A model generated the notes under the pieces. The model did no database searches. It was not told where the DNA came from and saw only the letters and a list, made by a program, of their open reading frames with translations. This document shows, piece after piece, positions 34,473 to 42,831 of a DNA stretch of 64,000 nt. A program made the translations under genes and the position numbers. The stretch comes from Actinocatenispora sera (GTDB lineage: Bacteria; Actinomycetota; Actinomycetes; Mycobacteriales; Micromonosporaceae). Position 1 is the stretch's first letter, and each line of letters opens with the position of its first letter. The stretch spans positions 3,348,001 through 3,412,000 of the forward strand of contig NZ_AP023354.1 in the NCBI RefSeq assembly GCF_018324685.1, given 5' to 3'.

Positions 34473-35115
34473 CCTCGTCGGCGGCGAACGGGAACACGTC
34501 GGCGAGGCCGAGCGGGCGGCCGGGCAGCGGCTCGCCGCCGCCCGTGGCGAGCGCATCCAGGACCAGGCCGAGGCAGCGTTCGGTGAGCAGGTCGCGGTGG
34601 GCCTCGTCGAAGCCCGGCAGCGGGCGGATCGTCATGATCGCCATCGCCAGCACGTCTCCGGCGCCGATGTCGCGCCGCAGGCTGCCCTGTCGCTGCGCGG
34701 CGACGACGAGCTGGTCCAGCAGGTCGAGGATCTCCCGGCGGGCCGCGCTGGCGGCCGGGTCGCGGTGGAAGCTGTCCGGCGCCTCCTCGGCGGAGACCGA
34801 CAGCCGTTGCGACAGCCGCAGGTCCAGTGAGAGCCGGACCACCCGGCGCAGCGCCTGCCAGGGGTCGGACTCCTCGGCCACGGCGGCGCGGGCGGCCGCA
34901 CGGATGCGTTCCAGGTTGTCCAGGCCGACGGCGTGGATCAGCGACGCCCGGTCCGGGAACCGGCGGTACAGGGTGCCGATGCCGCAGCCGGCGCGGCGGG
35001 CGATCTCCTCCATCGGCACGTCCGGGCCGACCTCGGCGAACAGGGTGCGGGCGGCGGCGATGATCTGCTCCCTGTTGCGCCGCGCGTCGGCCCGCATCCG
35101 GATGCCGTCGGTCAT
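34453..35115 (-). CDS. TetR family transcriptional regulator
   Basis: A 220-residue regulator. The N-terminal HTH is RADARRNREQIIAAARTLFA, then MEEIARRAGCGIGTLYRRFP, clearly TetR-type. The C-terminal ligand domain is unlike any I can name. The ATG at 35115 has GGGAGG 7 nt upstream; the in-frame extension to 35346 is a shadow. It is divergent from the P450 gene, which it probably regulates, and convergent with azoR, overlapping it by 20 nt. Confidence 0.9.
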   Translation of the reverse strand: MTDGIRMRADARRNREQIIAAARTLFAEVGPDVPMEEIARRAGCGIGTLYRRFPDRASLIHAVGLDNLERIRAAARAAVAEESDPWQALRRVVRLSLDLRLSQRLSVSAEEAPDSFHRDPAASAARREILDLLDQLVVAAQRQGSLRRDIGAGDVLAMAIMTIRPLPGFDEAHRDLLTERCLGLVLDALATGGGEPLPGRPLGLADVFPFAADEVTGSPG

Positions 35116-35222
35116 CGTCGTCCTCCCACGGTCCGTGTCGCAGCCGGCGCATGGCTCTCGACGCCGGCCCTCGTCGACACGTGCCCGGATTCTCGCACGG
35201 CGGCGCGCCGGAGCGGTGACCT

Positions 35223-35263
35223 GCCATATTTCGCCCAGTTCATGGCGACTATCTGGACGAACT
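35223..35263. promoter_or_regulatory. Possible TetR operator between tetR and P450 genes
   Basis: Two overlapping interrupted inverted repeats: GCCAT (35223) with ATGGC (35242), and AGTTC (35237) with GAACT (35259). This is the AT-richer part of the divergent intergenic region. Arms are short, so this is tentative. Confidence 0.25.
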
Positions 35264-35324
35264 TCCTCCGGTTGTCTACGGTCAAGTGGAAGAAAACCAT
35301 CCAGATCGGCAGATGGGAGAGACC

Positions 35325-36539
35325 GTGGCCACCACACCGGAGACACCCGTTCCTGCTTCGACGTACCCGATCGAGCGAGGCTGCCCGTTCGAACCGTCCG
35401 AACAGCTGGCCCGGTTACGCGGCACCGGGCCGGTCTCCGCCCGGCTGCCCAGCGGCCAGTACGCCTGGCTCGTGGCCCGGCACGCCGACGTCCGGGCAGT
35501 GCTCGGCGACGGCAACCGGTTCAGCGCCGACCGCGGGCACCCCGCGTTCCCGCGACCGTTCGCCGAGGCGCCGACGCAACCGATCCGGCCGCTGTCGCTG
35601 ATCAGCATGGACGGCGCCGCGCACACCGCGGCCCGCCGCCTGGTCGTCGGCGAGTTCACGGTGCGGCGGGCCGAGGCGATGCGGCCGCGCATCCAGCAGA
35701 TCGTGGACGACCGGATCGACGCGATGCTCGCCGCCGACCACCCGGTCGACCTGGTCTCGATGCTGTCGCTGCCGGTGCCCTCGCTGGTGATCTGCGAGCT
35801 GCTCGGCGTCCCGTACGCCGACCACCACTTCTTCCAGCAGCGCAGCGGCATGCTGCTGCGCCGCGACATCGGCGGTGCCGAGCGCAGCACCGCGATGGAC
35901 GAGCTGATGTCCTACCTGGACACCCTGGTCACCGGCAAGGAACGCGATCCCGGCGACGACCTGATCGGCCGCCAGATCGTGCGCCGCCGCGCCACCGGCC
36001 GGTACGCGCGGGACGAGCTGGTGTCGCTCGCGGCGCTGCTGCTGATCGCCGGGCACGAGACCACCGCCAACATGATCTCGCTCGGTACGTTGGCGCTGAT
36101 CGAGCACCCGGCCGAGGCGACCGCGCTGCGCGCCGACCCGGCCCGGATCCCGCTCGCCGTCGAGGAGATGCTGCGGTACTTCACCATCGTCGACTCGGTG
36201 ACCGCGCGGGTGACGACCGAGGAGGTCGAGATCGGCGGCCAGCGGATCGGCCCGGGGGAGGGGGTCGTCGCCGTCGGTTTGTTGGCCGACCACGACCCGG
36301 CCGCGTTCGACCGGCCGGATGAGCTGGACCTCGATCGCGGTGCCCGGCACCACGTCGCGTTCGGGTTCGGCCCGCACCAGTGCCTCGGCCAGAACCTGGC
36401 CCGCGCCGAGCTGGCCGCCGTGTTCGACACCGTACTGCGGCGGCTGCCCGGGCTGCGGCTGGCCGGCGCCGTCGACGAACTGCCGTACAAGGACGACGCC
36501 AGCATCTACGGCATCTACCAGATGCCGGTCGAGTGGTAG
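35325..36539 (+). CDS. Cytochrome P450
   Basis: A 404-residue soluble bacterial P450. GTG 35325 with GGGAG 5 nt upstream gives the usual N-terminus ATTPETPVPASTYPIERGCPF; an in-frame GTG at 35286 lacks a ribosome site. The I-helix reads AGHETTAN, the K-helix has the ExxR pair in EEMLRYF, and the haem loop is FGFGPHQCLG with Cys at about 353. The conserved acid/alcohol pair of the I-helix (E-T) is present. It is probably a CYP105- or CYP107-like hydroxylase, but the substrate is unknown. A ferredoxin gene follows 8 nt later. Confidence 0.93.
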   Translation: MATTPETPVPASTYPIERGCPFEPSEQLARLRGTGPVSARLPSGQYAWLVARHADVRAVLGDGNRFSADRGHPAFPRPFAEAPTQPIRPLSLISMDGAAHTAARRLVVGEFTVRRAEAMRPRIQQIVDDRIDAMLAADHPVDLVSMLSLPVPSLVICELLGVPYADHHFFQQRSGMLLRRDIGGAERSTAMDELMSYLDTLVTGKERDPGDDLIGRQIVRRRATGRYARDELVSLAALLLIAGHETTANMISLGTLALIEHPAEATALRADPARIPLAVEEMLRYFTIVDSVTARVTTEEVEIGGQRIGPGEGVVAVGLLADHDPAAFDRPDELDLDRGARHHVAFGFGPHQCLGQNLARAELAAVFDTVLRRLPGLRLAGAVDELPYKDDASIYGIYQMPVEW

Positions 36540-36547
36540 GGGGCGGC

Positions 36548-36742
36548 ATGCGGATCACCGTGGACCGTGACGTCTGCATCGGCGCCGGCCAGTGCGTCCT
36601 GACCGAGCCGGCGGTGTTCGACCAGGACGACGACGGCGTCGTCCTGGCGCGCCTCGACCGGCCCACCGGCGAGACCGCCGACCGGGTCCGCGAGGCGGTC
36701 GGCCTGTGCCCGTCCGGCGCCCTACGGCTCGACGAGGGCTGA
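36548..36742 (+). CDS. [3Fe-4S]-type ferredoxin, P450 electron donor
   Basis: A 64-residue ferredoxin with three cysteines: Cys10 and Cys16 in CIGAGQC and Cys54 in CPSGAL. The missing fourth cysteine indicates a [3Fe-4S] cluster, as in ferredoxins that serve P450s. The ATG follows GGGGGCGG. It is cotranscribed with the P450 and ends 14 nt before the convergent RSH gene stop. Confidence 0.92.
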   Translation: MRITVDRDVCIGAGQCVLTEPAVFDQDDDGVVLARLDRPTGETADRVREAVGLCPSGALRLDEG

Positions 36743-36756
36743 ACCCGCGGCCGTCC

Positions 36757-38565
36757 TCACGGGGTGGTGCTCGGCCGGTCGACCGAGTCGATCAGCTGGT
36801 GCACCACCTCGTCGGCGGACAGCTTGCCGGACGAGACGGCGACGAACAGCGCGTCGAGATCCGGATAGCCGAGGTCGTGCGCGGTGGACAGGAGCGGATC
36901 CTCCACCGCGAGCGACCGCTGCTGGCGGCGCAGCGCGCGAGCCACCGCCACCCGGCCGGCGTCGATCCGGTCGTTGAGTGTGTCCGCCGTCTGCTCGACA
37001 TCGCCCCGGTGGAACCACTTGCCGATCGCCAGCCGGGCGTTGGCGCTGCGGGCGAAGCCCAGCCACTCCTTCGACGGGCCCGGATAGTCGTCCGCCCGGG
37101 CGGTGATGATCTCCACCGCGTCGCCGTCCTCCAGCACGGTGGACAGCCGGGCCAGCCGCCCGTTCACGTACGCGCCGATGAGCCGGTCGCCGGTCTGCGG
37201 ATCCATCGAGTACGCGAGGTCGACCGGAGTCGCGCCGGCCGGCAACAGGACCCTGTCGCCGGCCGTGGTGAACACCTGTACCTGATCCTCGGAGAGGTCA
37301 CAGCGCAGGGCGTCGAGGAACTCGGTGGAGGCGAGCGCATCGCGCTCCCAGCCGAGCAGCGACTGCAGCCAGTCGAGCCGTTCCGGCCCGTCGGTCGGCG
37401 CGGTACCGTTGCGCAGCCGCACCACGATGCCGTACTCGGCGGTGTCGTTCATCTGTTCGGTGCGGATCATGATCTCGATCGGCTGCCGCTCCGGCCCCAT
37501 CACCGTGGTGTGCAGGGACTGGTAGTAGTTGAACTTCGGCGAGGCGATGAAGTCCTTGAACCGGCCCGGCACCGGTCGCCACAACGCGTGCACGGTGCCC
37601 AGCGCCGCGTAACAGTCGGTGTCCGGCCCGTCGACGATGATCACGATGCGCGGTGGGTCGTTCGGCTCGCGCAGTGGACCCTGCGTCATCTCGTGGTAGA
37701 TCGAGGAGTGGTGCCGGGGCCGGCGAATCACCTCGGCGTCGATCCGGTCGGCCCGCAGCGCGCCGGAGACGGTGCGGATCACGTCGACCAGATAGCCGCC
37801 GTCGTCGCTGCGCTCGGACAGGTACTTGTCGATCTCCAGGAACATGTCCGGGTCGACGGTGCGCAGCACGATGTCTTCCAGCTCGGCCTTGAGCACGTGG
37901 ATGCCGAGCCGGTCGGCCATCGGTACCAGCACGTCCTGGGTGGCGTTCGCGATGCGGATCTGCGAGCTGCGCGACTTGTGCTGGATGGTGCGCATGTTGT
38001 GCACCCGGTCGGCGAGCTTGATGATCAGCACCCGCACGTCCCGCCCGGCGGTGATCATCATCTTGCGGATCGTCTCCGCCTCGGCGATCTCGCCGAAGAA
38101 CACCTTGTCCAGCTTGGTCACGCCGTCGACCAGCAGCGTCACCTCGTCACCGAAGTCCGACCGCAGCCGCTCCAGGGTGTAGTCGGTGTCCTCGACGGTG
38201 TCGTGCAGCAGCGCCGCCGCGAGCGTCACCGGGTCCATGCCCAGCTCGGCGAGGATCTGGGTGACCGCGAGCGGATGGCTGATGTACGCCTCGCCGCTGC
38301 GCCGGACCTGGCCGGCGTGCAGCTTGTCGGCGACCGCGAACGCGCGGGTGACCAGCGGCACGTCCGGGCGCGGATAGGTGCCCCGGTGGGTGCGCACCAC
38401 CGCCTCGATCGGGGTCTCGGAGCCCTGCGACCCGCCCCATGGCAGCATCGCCCGCAGCCAGCGGTACAGCGGGGCGCTGGCACGGCGTTCCCGGCTGCCG
38501 GGCGCGGCGTGATTCGGCGCGAAAGCGGGTAGCTCCGCGCGCGACGGATTGGCTCCCAGACTCAA
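36757..38565 (-). CDS. RelA/SpoT homologue with intact hydrolase but divergent synthetase domain
   Basis: A 602-residue (p)ppGpp-metabolism protein. TTG 38565 has a perfect AGGAGG 6 nt upstream. The HD hydrolase site is complete: His97, His121-Asp122, Glu125-Asp126 and Asp186 in LADRVHN. The synthetase region keeps GRFKDFIASPKFNYYQSLHT and EIMIRT (Glu364), but where active synthetases read YDLVAVR it has NDPPRIV, and the AAH before W/LKYK is lost (GIVVRLRNG). A TGS domain (about 428-490) has SMDPQTGDR in place of the His-containing segment. No ACT domain is present. It may be mainly a (p)ppGpp hydrolase or regulatory paralogue. Confidence 0.85.
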   Translation of the reverse strand: MSLGANPSRAELPAFAPNHAAPGSRERRASAPLYRWLRAMLPWGGSQGSETPIEAVVRTHRGTYPRPDVPLVTRAFAVADKLHAGQVRRSGEAYISHPLAVTQILAELGMDPVTLAAALLHDTVEDTDYTLERLRSDFGDEVTLLVDGVTKLDKVFFGEIAEAETIRKMMITAGRDVRVLIIKLADRVHNMRTIQHKSRSSQIRIANATQDVLVPMADRLGIHVLKAELEDIVLRTVDPDMFLEIDKYLSERSDDGGYLVDVIRTVSGALRADRIDAEVIRRPRHHSSIYHEMTQGPLREPNDPPRIVIIVDGPDTDCYAALGTVHALWRPVPGRFKDFIASPKFNYYQSLHTTVMGPERQPIEIMIRTEQMNDTAEYGIVVRLRNGTAPTDGPERLDWLQSLLGWERDALASTEFLDALRCDLSEDQVQVFTTAGDRVLLPAGATPVDLAYSMDPQTGDRLIGAYVNGRLARLSTVLEDGDAVEIITARADDYPGPSKEWLGFARSANARLAIGKWFHRGDVEQTADTLNDRIDAGRVAVARALRRQQRSLAVEDPLLSTAHDLGYPDLDALFVAVSSGKLSADEVVHQLIDSVDRPSTTP

Positions 38566-38730
38566 CGGCAACCTCCTGCCCGGCCAGCCGGCCTGACGGG
38601 TCCTCTCACCGATCGTAATCGGCGAACCGGGACGACCGATGAGCCAATTAGACCCGATCGATCGGTGGATACCAACGAACGGTCGCATCCCCGATGACGG
38701 CATTTCTCACACTGGACCCCAAGTCGCAGG

Positions 38731-40587
38731 TCAGGCCGTCGCACGGGTTGGTCGATGAATCGTACGCGGTCCTCCGCGGTCGGACAGCGGGTCCGTCGAA
38801 GAACGCGCAGCGTCGGCCTTCTGTAACAGAACGTGAAACCGCTCGGCGCCGCTGGCGGGGCAGCACCAGCCCGCCCCGGACGACTCCACCAGCCGGGTCT
38901 CCGGTCGGTTGAGGAACGCGAGGATCAGCTCGGTCTCCTCGCCCGTCGCGCACGGCGTCGGGCCGACCCCGCCGCGCACCGTCTCGGCCGTCGCCAGCAG
39001 CGCCGCCAGCACCGGCCGCGGCGCCGTCCCCCGCGGGGCCGTCCCGGCCGCGGCGAGCCGGCCGTACCGGACCACCGCGAGCTCCCAGCCGCCGTCGTCC
39101 GCCCGGCGCGCCGCGACCAGCTCCGGGATCGAGGTCAGCGACCGCAGCCGCTGCAGCCGCACCGCCGCCCGCAGCAGCGCCACCAGCCGCCCGCGGACCG
39201 TGGCGGCCTCCTCGTACCGCTGGTCGGTGGCGAGCTCGCCGATGCGCGCGAGCAGCCGGTCGACCAGCACCGCCGGGTCGCCGTGCACCAGATCGCGGAA
39301 CGCGTCGGCGTGCCGGGCGTAGTCGGCCGGCGCGATCTGCAGCTCGCACGGCGCCGCGCACCGGCCGATCTCGGCCAGCGCGCACGCCGGGCTCGCGGTC
39401 CGCACCGACAGCCGGCGGGTGCACTGCCGCAGCGGCACCGCGTCGTACACCCCCGCGGCGGCGGTCTCGGCGGTCCGCCGGGACGAGAACGGCCCCAGGT
39501 AGCAGCCGGCGTCGTCGGCCAGCTTGCGCACGATCGACAGCCGCGGGAACGGCTCGTCGGTCAGCTTCAGCCAGTGCACCCGCTCCGGGAACTTCGACCG
39601 CCGGTTGTACGGCGGTTTGTGCGTGGCGATCAGCCGCAGCTCGCGCACCCCCGCCTCCAGCGCGTGCGCACACTCCACCGCCTCCACCCGCTCCGCGGCG
39701 GTGAGCATCTCGGTCATCCGGGACCGGGTCTCCGCCGCGGTGAAGTAGCTGCGCACCCGGGTCGCGATGTCGCGCGAGGTGCCCACGTAGAGCGGGCGGC
39801 CGGAGCCGTCGCGGAACACGTACACCCCCGGCGCGTGCGGCAGGCCGTCGGCGAGGCCGCGCTTGCGCCGCTGCACCGGGTGCACCGCGCGGCAGAACTC
39901 GACCAGCTCGTCCAGGGTGTGCACCTGGTGGCTGCCCACCCGCTCCAGCAGCCGGTGCAGCACGTCGACGGTGGCCCGGGCGTCGTCCAGCGCCCGGTGG
40001 CTGGGCTGGGTCGCGGTGTGGAAGTGGGCGGCCAGGGTGGCGAGCTTGCAGTTCGGCACCTCGTCGCGGGTCAGCGCCCGACGGGCCAGGGTGACCGTGT
40101 CGACCACCGGGAACCCCGGCCACGGGTAGCCGAACTTCGCGCACGCCGCCTTCAGGAAACCCACGTCGAACGGCGCGTTGTGCGCCACCAGCACCGCACC
40201 CCGGGCGAACTCCAGGAAACTCGGTAGCGCCTCGGTCAGCGCCGGCGCCGGCGCCACCATCGCCTCGGTGATGCCGGTCAGCGCGGCCACGAACGGCGGG
40301 ATCGGCAACCCCGGGTTGACCAGCGTGCCGAACTCGCCCAGCACCTCGCCGCCGCACACCTTCACCGCGCCGATCTCGGTGATGCCCGCGTCGGCCGGCG
40401 ACCCACCCGTGGTCTCCAGGTCGACCACCACGAACGTGGTGGTGGCCAGCGGCTGGCCGATCTCGTCGATGCTCTGTTGCCGGAAGGCGGGTTCACCGCT
40501 GCGACGGACGGGGGGTACGGGCACGTACGGCACGGTAGGCGCCGGGTACGACGAAAGCGACGCCGCACCCGGCACGGCCCGCGGCAC
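38731..40587 (-). CDS. DEDD exonuclease / UvrC-like GIY-YIG nuclease fusion
   Basis: About 618 residues if GTG 40587 is used (GGGGG 8 nt upstream); the frame stays open to 40782, so the start is uncertain. The N-terminal part is a DnaQ-type exonuclease: VVDLETTG (about 55-61), AHNAPFDVGFL, and SHRALDDA. The next part is a UvrC-like GIY-YIG domain: GVYVFRDGSGRPLYVGTSRD, then RVRSYF. A cysteine-bearing region CTRRLSVRTASPACALAEIG-RCAAPC resembles UvrC's central part. The helix-hairpin-helix and RNase H half of UvrC are absent. The homologue in Mycobacterium, Rv2191, has the same fusion. A DNA-repair nuclease role is inferred. Confidence 0.88.
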   Translation of the reverse strand: MPRAVPGAASLSSYPAPTVPYVPVPPVRRSGEPAFRQQSIDEIGQPLATTTFVVVDLETTGGSPADAGITEIGAVKVCGGEVLGEFGTLVNPGLPIPPFVAALTGITEAMVAPAPALTEALPSFLEFARGAVLVAHNAPFDVGFLKAACAKFGYPWPGFPVVDTVTLARRALTRDEVPNCKLATLAAHFHTATQPSHRALDDARATVDVLHRLLERVGSHQVHTLDELVEFCRAVHPVQRRKRGLADGLPHAPGVYVFRDGSGRPLYVGTSRDIATRVRSYFTAAETRSRMTEMLTAAERVEAVECAHALEAGVRELRLIATHKPPYNRRSKFPERVHWLKLTDEPFPRLSIVRKLADDAGCYLGPFSSRRTAETAAAGVYDAVPLRQCTRRLSVRTASPACALAEIGRCAAPCELQIAPADYARHADAFRDLVHGDPAVLVDRLLARIGELATDQRYEEAATVRGRLVALLRAAVRLQRLRSLTSIPELVAARRADDGGWELAVVRYGRLAAAGTAPRGTAPRPVLAALLATAETVRGGVGPTPCATGEETELILAFLNRPETRLVESSGAGWCCPASGAERFHVLLQKADAARSSTDPLSDRGGPRTIHRPTRATA

Positions 40588-40898
40588 GCCCGCGTACCCC
40601 CGGTCGCATCGGTACGGGCCGATGTGTCGCCTTTGGTCGGCGGGACGCTCCGCCGGCACGCCCGGCCGGCCGCAGCACGTCCGCGCTGACGTGCCGAGGC
40701 GACCCGGCGATGTCAAACTGTCCTTATGAGCACCCCGGCACCCGCGGTCCGACCGTGGCCCTCGACGTACCGGCAGCGGCACGTCGCGGACCGTCGTGCC
40801 CGCGACCGGACGCCGGGCGGCGGCACCGCACGAAGCGGACGCCGGTGGGCGGCCCGGGGGTGCCGCCGCGCGGGCGGCCCGAGCAGGGGAGCCCGCCC

Positions 40899-42239
40899 GT
40901 GAGTGCCGAACCGAACCCGATCGACTCGGCCGACGACCCGGCGCTGGTCCCGGTGCTGCCCGAGGCGGTCCGGCAGCGGGTGGTGGTGCTGGCCGCCACG
41001 GTGCTGGGCGGGCTGCCGCTCGACCAGGTGCCCGCCTCCCTGCGCCGGGTGGCGCGGTTCACCCCGGCCAAGCGGGCCAAGCTCGGCGGGACCGGCATCG
41101 CCGCGGCGCTGGCCGGCGACCCGGCGTTCCGGCAGCGGGTCGCGGACAAGGTCGCCGACGCCGGCGGCGAGCTGACGATCGCGGTCACCGCCGGGACCAG
41201 GCCGGCCGCCGCCGACCCGGTCGAGGTCGGCGCGCTGGCCTACCTGCTGCGCCCGGACAACTGGGTCGACCTGGTCGTCGGCGCCGCCGACGAGGTGCGC
41301 ACCGAGACCGACCGGGTCGCCACCGAGCACCGGATCAAGGAGGCCGAGCAGCGCGCCGACCGGGCCGAGCAGGCCCGCGCGGCGGCGGTCGCCGAGCACG
41401 GCCGGCTGCGCGGCGAGGCGGAGCAGGCCCGGGCCGAGCTGGCCGAGCTGCGCGCCGAGCTGCGCGCGGTGCAGAAGGAGCTGCGCGAGAGCCAGCACCG
41501 GGAGCGCCGGGCCAGCGAACAGGCCGCCACCGAGAAGGGGCGGTTGGCCCGCGCCGAGCGCGACCACCAGGCGGAGCTGCGCCGGCTCAACGCCCGGCTG
41601 GCCGATGCCGAGGCGGCCGCCGCCGCGACGCGCGCGGCCGGGGCGCAGGAACACGCCTTCGACGACTCCCGGGTCTGGCTGCTGCTGGAGACGGTCCGCA
41701 ACGCCGCCCGCGGCCTGGTCCGGGAGCTCGCGCTGGACCCGGTCGAGGTGGTGCCGGCCGACTTCGTCGCCGAGACCGCGGACACGCCCGACCGGCCGCG
41801 CGCCGGCGCCCGCGCGCTCGCCGCCGACGACCCGGCCCGGCTCGACCAGCTGCTCGCGATGCCGCGGGCGCACCTGGTGGTGGACGGCTACAACGTCACC
41901 AAGACCGGCTACGGTGAGTTGTCGCTGGAACAGCAGCGCAACCGGCTGGCGGCCAGCCTCGGCGTGCTCGCCGCGCAGACCGGCGCCGAGGTGACCTGCG
42001 TCTGGGACGGCGCCGACCCGGTACACGGCATCGCGCCGCCCCCTCGCGGCGTGCGGGTGCTGTTCAGCCGCAAGGGCGAGATCGCCGACGAGCTGATCCG
42101 CCGGCTGGTCCGGGCCGAGCCGGACGGCCGGGTGGTGGTCGTGGTGTCCTCCGACAAGGAGGTCGCCGACGGTGTCCGCCGGCACGGGGCGTACCCGCTG
42201 TCCGCGCACACCCTGCTGCGCCGCCTCGCCCGCGGCTGA
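40899..42239 (+). CDS. Coiled-coil NYN domain protein, putative RNase
   Basis: A 446-residue protein starting at GTG 40899 (GGGGAG 8 nt upstream). The first 130 residues are globular. A long Glu/Arg/Ala heptad-like coiled coil follows (about 135-245, with HRIKEAEQRADRAEQ and HRERRASEQAATEKGR). The C-terminal 130 residues form a YacP/NYN PIN-like domain with VVDGYNVTK (Asp near 329), VWDGADPV near 367 and VVVSSDKEVAD near 412. NYN domains cleave RNA; a ribosome-associated role as in YacP is inferred. It is divergent from the exonuclease gene. Confidence 0.85.
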   Translation: MSAEPNPIDSADDPALVPVLPEAVRQRVVVLAATVLGGLPLDQVPASLRRVARFTPAKRAKLGGTGIAAALAGDPAFRQRVADKVADAGGELTIAVTAGTRPAAADPVEVGALAYLLRPDNWVDLVVGAADEVRTETDRVATEHRIKEAEQRADRAEQARAAAVAEHGRLRGEAEQARAELAELRAELRAVQKELRESQHRERRASEQAATEKGRLARAERDHQAELRRLNARLADAEAAAAATRAAGAQEHAFDDSRVWLLLETVRNAARGLVRELALDPVEVVPADFVAETADTPDRPRAGARALAADDPARLDQLLAMPRAHLVVDGYNVTKTGYGELSLEQQRNRLAASLGVLAAQTGAEVTCVWDGADPVHGIAPPPRGVRVLFSRKGEIADELIRRLVRAEPDGRVVVVVSSDKEVADGVRRHGAYPLSAHTLLRRLARG

Positions 42240-42279
42240 CCGCGCTGGCGCGGCGTTCGCCGTGGTACGCGGCGCGCTG

Positions 42280-42347
42280 CCCGCGGGCCGCCAGCACACG
42301 CCCGCGGGCCGCCAGCACACGCGCCGGCTGCGGGCCGCCAGCACAGA
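42280..42347. repeat. 21-bp tandem repeat (CCCGCGGGCCGCCAGCACAC unit)
   Basis: Two perfect adjacent copies at 42280-42300 and 42301-42321, then two degenerate ones (about 42328-42347 and 42371-42392). It lies in the 247-nt gap between the NYN gene and the miniprotein gene. GCGGGC-GC palindromic elements inside could form hairpins. Confidence 0.75.
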
Positions 42348-42486
42348 CGTCCGCGGATCGCCGCCGCGCTCGCCCGCGGGCCGTCAGCCCAGATGGCGTC
42401 GGTTCGCCCGGACGGAAACGTCGTACCCCCTGCGTAGCGTGCGAATCGTGGTGGGGGAGAGCCCGCCACGCAGGTTGGGAGGTTCG

Positions 42487-42696
42487 ATGATCATCGACTG
42501 CGATCAGTGCACGGTGCGGGGGCGCGCGTGTGCGGACTGCGTGGTGAGCGTCCTGCTGGGACCGCCGCCCGAGCTGGAGCTCGACGCCGAGGAGCAGCAC
42601 GCGCTGGACGTGTTCGCCGATGCGGGCATGCTGCCGCGGCTGCGCCTGGTGCCCGCCGAGCCGGCCCCCGAGGCCGGCTCCCGGCGCACCGCCTGA
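42487..42696 (+). CDS. Double-CxxC miniprotein, conserved, function unknown
   Basis: A 69-residue protein with two CxxC pairs, Cys5/Cys8 and Cys15/Cys18 (IIDCDQCTVRGRACADCVV), a probable zinc knuckle. The second half is acidic, then Pro/Arg-rich. The ATG has GGGAGG 5-10 nt upstream. Similar short proteins occur in other actinobacteria near the same conserved block. The function is not known; a zinc-dependent protein- or nucleic-acid-binding role is a guess. Confidence 0.8.
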   Translation: MIIDCDQCTVRGRACADCVVSVLLGPPPELELDAEEQHALDVFADAGMLPRLRLVPAEPAPEAGSRRTA

Positions 42697-42831
42697 CCAG
42701 GGTCTCGGTCCGGGCGCGCCGCCTGACCAGCTGTCCGGCGCCAGGGTCGCGACTCCGCCGCCGGCACGGGACTCCGACCCCGCCACCCGGGCGGCCTGGC
42801 CGGCCCCGGCGTTGGACGGTCCGGCCGAACC

